Source of the DNA: an uncultured Collinsella sp.
GTDB taxonomy: Bacteria; Actinomycetota; Coriobacteriia; Coriobacteriales; Coriobacteriaceae
Direction of reading: 5' to 3'
DNA: 10,698 bases
Assembly: GCA_902494715.1 (NCBI GenBank)
Contig: CABUUJ010000066.1
Location: 1 to 10,698 of the forward strand
Shown: positions 7,158-10,698 of the stretch, one piece after another
How positions within the stretch are numbered: the first letter of the stretch is position 1
Layout: each line of letters begins with the position of its first letter
Notes under the pieces: model-generated
Seen by the model: only the letters and a program-made list of their open reading frames with translations
What the model was told of the DNA's origin: nothing
Databases searched by the model: none
Translations under genes and position numbers: made by a program

Positions 7158-7180
7158 TTGTCCGCTCGGGGCGTTAAGAT
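7158..7180 (+). promoter_or_regulatory. Candidate promoter resembling the PafBC/RecA-NDp type
   Basis: TTGTC (7158-7162) and TAAGAT (7175-7180) fit the frame of the actinobacterial LexA-independent DNA-damage promoter TTGTCRGTG-N8-TAnnnT exactly in spacing. The RGTG part reads CGCT here, so three of its four bases differ. It lies in the 197-base gap between the PafB-like gene and the M28-like gene and points toward the latter. A separate -10-like TATACT occurs at 7213-7218. Tentative. Confidence 0.3.
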
Positions 7181-7277
7181 GGCCGAATTCGGTCGTTTGC
7201 GCTCGCTCGGGGTATACTTTCGACTATATACGGTTCTAATGTGCATGCATTGGGCCTATTTGTCGGATTATGGATGT

Positions 7278-7281
7278 GGAG
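7278..7281 (+). promoter_or_regulatory. Ribosome binding site that decides the M28-like protein start
   Basis: GGAG followed by 5 bases precedes the ATG at 7287. The frame is open upstream to a TTG at 7158, but that start and the internal ATGs (7179, 7239, 7245) have no comparable site. The residues they would add (ending CMHWAYLSDYGCGAH) look like translated non-coding DNA. Confidence 0.65.
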
Positions 7282-7286
7282 CGCAC

Positions 7287-10200
7287 ATGGCGAACACCCA
7301 GAACTATATTAACCACCTGCTGCAGAACACCGGCATTACGCCGGCATGCAGCGAAGAAGAGCGCTTGGCTGCCGAGGATATCGCTCAGATCTTCCGCAAC
7401 CACGGCTTTGACCCCGAGGTTCAGGAGTTCAATGCCCCGGCGCCCAGTAGGTTGGCATTTGCCGTTACCGGTATTCTTGCGTTTGCCGGCGCCCTGCTGA
7501 TGGGCATCGGCGGCGGTATCGGCTTGGTCGGCACCTTGCTGGCCATTGTCGGCGCCGTTCTTTACGTGCTCGAACGCACAGGGCACCCCGTGGTTTCGCG
7601 CCTGGGCAAGACGGGCGTGAGCCAAAATGTCATCGCCTACCACAAGGCCTCGGGCCCGCTCGCGTCTCCGCGCAACCGCCCGGTGGTCGTTGTCGCACAC
7701 TACGACTCTCCCCGTGCTGAGCTGCTCGCCCGCGAGCCCTATGCTTCGTATCGTGCGCTCATCGCCAAGCTGTTGCCCGTTGCCACGGTTGCCCCCGCTG
7801 CCGTTGCCATCCTGCGTATCCTGCCGCTCCCCGGCGCGCTCAAGGTTCTGCTGTGGATTGTCGCGATCCTCGCTTCCCTCGTTGCACTTGCCAACGCGGC
7901 AAACATCATCTCTAACCGCCATATTCTTCCCTATACGTCCGGCGCGGTGTGCAACAAGTCCTCTGTCGCCGCTATGCTCGGCGTTATGGACAACGTTGCT
8001 CCCTTCCAGGGCGAAAACGAGTTTCCCGACGATGTTCCGTTCGACACCTATTTTGGGGAGCAGAAGCGTCGTGCCGAGGAAATGGCGCGCGCAGCGGCGG
8101 AGTATGCCGCGGCCCAGCAGCAAAACGACTACGGTAACACCATCGAGTATGAAGAGCCTACCTACGCCGAGGACGAGTTCGGTCAGCCGATTGCTCCCGA
8201 CGCTCAGGCCGAGCCCGAACAGGATGAGGCTTTCGACGAGCAGATCGAGGGCTTTGAGGGTGCGTCTGCCGACGAGACGCTGATTGGCGTCATCGTGCCC
8301 GAGGATCAGAATCAGGCTGTCCAGGCCGAAGAGTTCAATGACGGGGTTCCCGCTGCCGAGCCGGCGGAGGAGCCTGCCGAGCCCGAGCCCAAGCTCTATC
8401 GCAACGCCGCCGGCAACATCCGCTTTGGTTCGGATGCCATCCGTGCGCTCGGAATGCTTCCCGAGTCCTGCACGCTCGATTACGAGGAGGGCGAGGAGCC
8501 GACGTTTGAGCCCGAGCCTGCGCCCGTTGTCACTGCGGATGATGAGTCTGCCGCGGTTACCGCTGCCGTTGCCGAGCCCGAGGCGGTGTCCGCGTTCGAT
8601 CCCGCGGCAGGACTGGACATTTTGGCTCCCGCCGCGCCGGCGCAAGACGTTGCGGACGAGTCTGACGACGATTACGTCGAACAGCCGAGGCGCGTGTCTT
8701 ACGAGAGCGATACTGATTTCTCGGCCGAGATTCCCGCGGCAACGCCCCATGCCGACATTGCATCGGCGTTCTCGTCGATTGGCGCCAGCGCTTCCAACTT
8801 CTTTAAGGGTGCGCTTGCAAAGGGCAAGAAATTTGTCGACGATTTCGAGGAGAAGCGCGCTGCCGCACGCGAGGCTGCCGAGCAGGAGGCTATCGCTCAG
8901 CAGCAGGCAGCCGAGGCGGCACGTGAGCTCGCGGCGCAAGAGTTCGAGCAGAACGAGGCTATGCAGTCCGTGCCCGTCGACGCCGCCGAAGCTACAACGT
9001 CTTTCGAGGCTCAGCAGCACGTCGATAGCACCATGTCGTTTGATGCCGCGCAGTTCGATTCCACGATAACGTTTGAAAAGCAAGGCACCGCAATTGCCGA
9101 GCCCCTTCCTGTTTCCGATGAGCAGGGCGACACGGCAGACGATGACGAGCCCATTGATGCTGCCGAAATCCAAGATGCCGCCGAGGACGAGTCCGTCGAG
9201 GCCAACTCTGACGAAGAGCAATACGCGGCAGCCGATCAAGGTGATTCGACCGAGGTCGAGCAGGAGGAAGTGCCTGCGGTTTCCGAGACTCCCGAGACGG
9301 ATGAGTCGAGGCCTTACTCCACGCAGATTTTCACCATGCCGACCCCGAGTGGTTCCGGTGCCACGGTTGCCGATGTCGCTCCCATCCAGGACGAAACGGT
9401 CGATTCCCTTATGGCCCAGATTTCCTCCCAGGCATCACCGCGTCCGCAGATGAATGTTCCCGATCCGGCGTCGGCACCGTCGCCTGCGCCCTCTTCGTCT
9501 CCGCTGGCTTCGGTCCCCGATCCGTCGCTGCCGTCGATGAAGCAGGCAAACGTTGCGTCTCGCACGTCGCTGTTCGACCTTCCCGATCCCTCTGCCCAGG
9601 TCAACGACCCCTTTGCTACTGCCCAGGGTCCCGAACCCACATCGGCACCCGTTGCGCCTCCTATGCCCGTTGCGTCGGGCGCGCAGCCGATCGAGACCAT
9701 TTCGGCTCCCGCCCCGGCGGCACCCAAGTCTCGTAAGCGCGGCCTGGGTGGCCTGTTCGGCCGTAAAAAGAAAAACGAGCAGGACAGCATGAGTGACTGG
9801 CTGGGCGTCGAAGACGATTACGATGCCAAGAAGTCCGGTCGCGGTATCGGTTCGTGGGATAACTTCGAGGACGATAACGATGGCTGGAAGGGCGGCGCTA
9901 CGTCTTCCGATGGCGCTTCTTCCGAAGATATGCTCTCGGCTGTCGCCTCTATGGGCGATGATGAGCTGCTCGGTCACGATATCTGGTTTGTGGCAACGGG
10001 CGCCTCGGATTGTGATGGCGCCGGCATGAAGGCCTTCTTGGCTTCGCACCGCGATAAGCTCCGCGGCGTATTCTTCATCAATCTTGAATCCGTCGGCGCC
10101 GGTAGGCTTTCGGTGGTGACGGTTGAGGGCGAACAGCAGCTGCTCAGGGGCGATCGCCGCATCATGAACCTGGTCAGCAAGGTGTGCAAGTCGTTCCATG

Positions 10201-10406
10201 TCGATTGTGGCGCGCTCGAGATGCCCTATGCCAAGACCGATGCCTATGCCGCGCTCGAGGCGAGCCGCCGAGCCCTCACCATCGCCGGCGTGGACGGCAC
10301 GCGTCTGGCTTGCGCTCGTACCGAGGACGACCTGCCCCACAATGTCAACCCGACGAACATTGCCACGGTATCCGAGGTCGTGACCGAGGTTATCCGCCGT
10401 TCGTAG
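7287..10406 (+). CDS. Membrane protein with an M28 peptidase-like domain split by a long acidic insert
   Basis: The 1039-residue protein opens with an M28-like cap (MANTQNYINHLLQNTG; E23-F48), two membrane segments (about 56-73, 77-95), then the metallopeptidase motif VVVVAHYDSP (133-142), two more membrane segments (about 160-179, 184-205) and GAVCNKSSVAAMLGVMD (219-235). Residues 240-893 are a low-complexity acidic insert. The fold resumes with HDIWFVATGASD (897-908), FINLESVGAG (930-939) and DLPHNVNPTNIATVSEVV (1015-1032). Against active M28 enzymes, H138, D140 and H1018 are kept, but the bridging Asp is missing (VCN 221-223), the Glu-Glu pair is S907-D908 and the next Asp is E934. Activity is therefore doubtful. 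KSRKRGLGGLFGRKKK (814-829) is a strongly basic patch. The start is set by GGAG at 7278. The 72-residue membrane gene follows 21 bases later. Function is unknown. Confidence 0.85.
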   Translation: MANTQNYINHLLQNTGITPACSEEERLAAEDIAQIFRNHGFDPEVQEFNAPAPSRLAFAVTGILAFAGALLMGIGGGIGLVGTLLAIVGAVLYVLERTGHPVVSRLGKTGVSQNVIAYHKASGPLASPRNRPVVVVAHYDSPRAELLAREPYASYRALIAKLLPVATVAPAAVAILRILPLPGALKVLLWIVAILASLVALANAANIISNRHILPYTSGAVCNKSSVAAMLGVMDNVAPFQGENEFPDDVPFDTYFGEQKRRAEEMARAAAEYAAAQQQNDYGNTIEYEEPTYAEDEFGQPIAPDAQAEPEQDEAFDEQIEGFEGASADETLIGVIVPEDQNQAVQAEEFNDGVPAAEPAEEPAEPEPKLYRNAAGNIRFGSDAIRALGMLPESCTLDYEEGEEPTFEPEPAPVVTADDESAAVTAAVAEPEAVSAFDPAAGLDILAPAAPAQDVADESDDDYVEQPRRVSYESDTDFSAEIPAATPHADIASAFSSIGASASNFFKGALAKGKKFVDDFEEKRAAAREAAEQEAIAQQQAAEAARELAAQEFEQNEAMQSVPVDAAEATTSFEAQQHVDSTMSFDAAQFDSTITFEKQGTAIAEPLPVSDEQGDTADDDEPIDAAEIQDAAEDESVEANSDEEQYAAADQGDSTEVEQEEVPAVSETPETDESRPYSTQIFTMPTPSGSGATVADVAPIQDETVDSLMAQISSQASPRPQMNVPDPASAPSPAPSSSPLASVPDPSLPSMKQANVASRTSLFDLPDPSAQVNDPFATAQGPEPTSAPVAPPMPVASGAQPIETISAPAPAAPKSRKRGLGGLFGRKKKNEQDSMSDWLGVEDDYDAKKSGRGIGSWDNFEDDNDGWKGGATSSDGASSEDMLSAVASMGDDELLGHDIWFVATGASDCDGAGMKAFLASHRDKLRGVFFINLESVGAGRLSVVTVEGEQQLLRGDRRIMNLVSKVCKSFHVDCGALEMPYAKTDAYAALEASRRALTIAGVDGTRLACARTEDDLPHNVNPTNIATVSEVVTEVIRRS
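8994..9077 (+). repeat. Threefold T-x-[ST]-F-[ED] peptide repeat in the insert
   Basis: Residues 570-574 (TTSFE), 582-586 (TMSFD) and 593-597 (TITFE) repeat at intervals of 12 and 11 residues. The last two are preceded by DS. The DNA copies are diverged, so the repeat is visible at protein level. The pattern resembles phosphothreonine motifs recognised by FHA domains, but that is inference. Confidence 0.55.
9456..9593 (+). repeat. Three spaced PDP turns in the Pro/Ser stretch
   Basis: V-P-D-P at 724-727, V-P-D-P at 743-746 and L-P-D-P at 765-768 recur every 19-22 residues. Each comes from a CCCGATCC core in the DNA. They look like a weak tandem pattern in a disordered linker. The function is unknown. 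Confidence 0.45.
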
Positions 10407-10416
10407 ACGGAGCTCT

Positions 10417-10422
10417 AAGGAG
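10417..10422 (+). promoter_or_regulatory. Ribosome binding site of the small membrane protein
   Basis: AAGGAG stands 5 bases before the GTG at 10428, between the M28-like gene's stop and the small gene. It fixes GTG as the start and supports translation of this short gene. Confidence 0.8.
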
Positions 10423-10427
10423 TCAAC

Positions 10428-10646
10428 GTGTTTTCGTATATTAAGCGCCATTGGCCTGTCTACGTGATTTTGACCTTGATTGCCATTGCGTTAGGATTTG
10501 GGGCTGCCTACATCGTGGGTGCGAAGGGCTCGACCCCCGCCTCCGCAATCAGCGAAGAGGTGGAGCAAGAACAGAGTACGGGTGCCGATGGGATTCCTGA
10601 GTCCGAGCAGGCAATCGTTGATGGTGGATCTTCGTCTGCAGAGTAG
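10428..10646 (+). CDS. Small single-pass membrane protein with an acidic tail
   Basis: The 72-residue protein starts at GTG with AAGGAG five bases upstream. A short basic N-terminus (MFSYIKRHW) is followed by one hydrophobic segment (about 10-31, VYVILTLIAIALGFGAAYIV) and a 40-residue tail rich in Glu, Ser and Gly. By the positive-inside rule the N-terminus is in the cytoplasm and the acidic tail is outside. An uncleaved signal anchor is more likely than a secreted protein, as I see no clear cleavage site. It lies 21 bases after the M28-like gene and is followed by a terminator-like hairpin, so the two probably form an operon and may work together at the membrane. I do not recognise the family. 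Confidence 0.75.
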   Translation: MFSYIKRHWPVYVILTLIAIALGFGAAYIVGAKGSTPASAISEEVEQEQSTGADGIPESEQAIVDGGSSSAE

Positions 10647-10672
10647 ATACGGCGATTTACATGATTGAAAGC

Positions 10673-10698
10673 GGGCGAGCCAGGGGACTGGCTCCCCC
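10673..10698 (+). terminator. Terminator-like hairpin, cut by the right edge
   Basis: GAGCCAG (10677-10683) pairs with CTGGCTC (10688-10694) around a GGGA loop. After one C-C mismatch GGG (10673-10675) pairs with CCC (10696-10698). It begins 26 bases after the small membrane gene's stop. The T-run that would confirm a Rho-independent terminator would lie beyond the window, so this is likely but unproven. Confidence 0.55.

Larger units (their letters stand above)
8004..9965 (+). other. Region encoding the ~650-residue acidic low-complexity insert
   Basis: This DNA encodes residues 240-893 of the M28-like protein. It is rich in Glu, Asp, Ala, Pro and Ser and is probably disordered for the most part. 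Sub-regions visible are: helical, charged 256-278; acidic 285-470; a possible amphipathic segment ASAFSSIGASASNFFKGALA (492-511); a coiled-coil-like stretch 515-557 rich in E, A, Q and R; a threefold T/S-F repeat 570-597; acidic 605-672; a Pro/Ser stretch 683-812 with three PDP turns; the basic patch 814-829; and a Gly/Asp/Ser linker 832-890. No known domain is recognised within it. Confidence 0.75.

Noticed and set aside
7158..7286. N-terminal extension of the M28-like protein from a TTG at 7158
   Set aside because: No ribosome binding site precedes it, the extra residues look non-coding, and the ATG at 7287 has GGAG at the right distance and begins a typical M28 N-terminus.
7236..9239. Open frame of 667 codons on the minus strand opposite the M28-like gene
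   Set aside because: It mirrors a GC-rich, low-complexity coding region on the other strand. Its product is a Leu/Gly/Arg-rich sequence without recognisable domains, and the plus-strand frame has clear M28 motifs and a ribosome binding site.
9435..10451. Open frame of 338 codons on the minus strand opposite the end of the M28-like gene
   Set aside because: The product is Arg/Gly-rich with no motif; the opposite strand carries the conserved second half of the M28 fold.
10661..10698. Possible gene start ATG at 10661 running off the right edge
   Set aside because: No ribosome binding site, and the frame runs straight through the terminator-like hairpin.

Overview
The window looks like chromosomal DNA from a high-GC Gram-positive bacterium of the class Coriobacteriia, most like Collinsella. 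This rests on GC-rich codon use, strong AGGAGG-type ribosome binding sites, a parS-like site, tandem actinobacterial WYL regulators and the general look of the proteins. No database search was possible, so the genus is an inference. I see no insertion sequence, phage gene, CRISPR array, tRNA or rRNA.

Left part (1-1312, minus strand): the first codons of an unrecognised gene run off the left edge. A 103-base gap follows, holding a long perfect hairpin and a parS-like palindrome. Next is rlmN, for the radical-SAM methyltransferase that modifies 23S rRNA A2503. It is divergent from the next block across an 85-base promoter region.

Second block (1313-5166, plus strand): ddl (D-alanine--D-alanine ligase) overlaps by 7 bases a long dinG-family gene. 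The DinG protein carries a DEDDh exonuclease, an XPD/DinG helicase and four cysteines placed like those of an iron-sulfur cluster.

Third block (5163-7089, minus strand): two overlapping genes for WYL-domain winged-helix regulators resemble the PafB/PafC pair that controls the LexA-independent DNA-damage response in actinobacteria. The second one converges on dinG with a 4-base overlap of the stop codons, so a DNA-damage regulator pair sits tail to tail with a DNA-repair helicase.

Fourth block (7287-10646, plus strand): this is the most unusual part. A 1039-residue membrane protein has an M28 (Zn-aminopeptidase-like) fold that seems to be split in two by a 650-residue acidic, Ala/Pro/Ser-rich insert. 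Several catalytic and metal-binding positions are replaced. A 72-residue single-pass membrane protein follows 21 bases later. A terminator-like hairpin starts at the right edge. No function is known for this pair; it is the best candidate for something undescribed.
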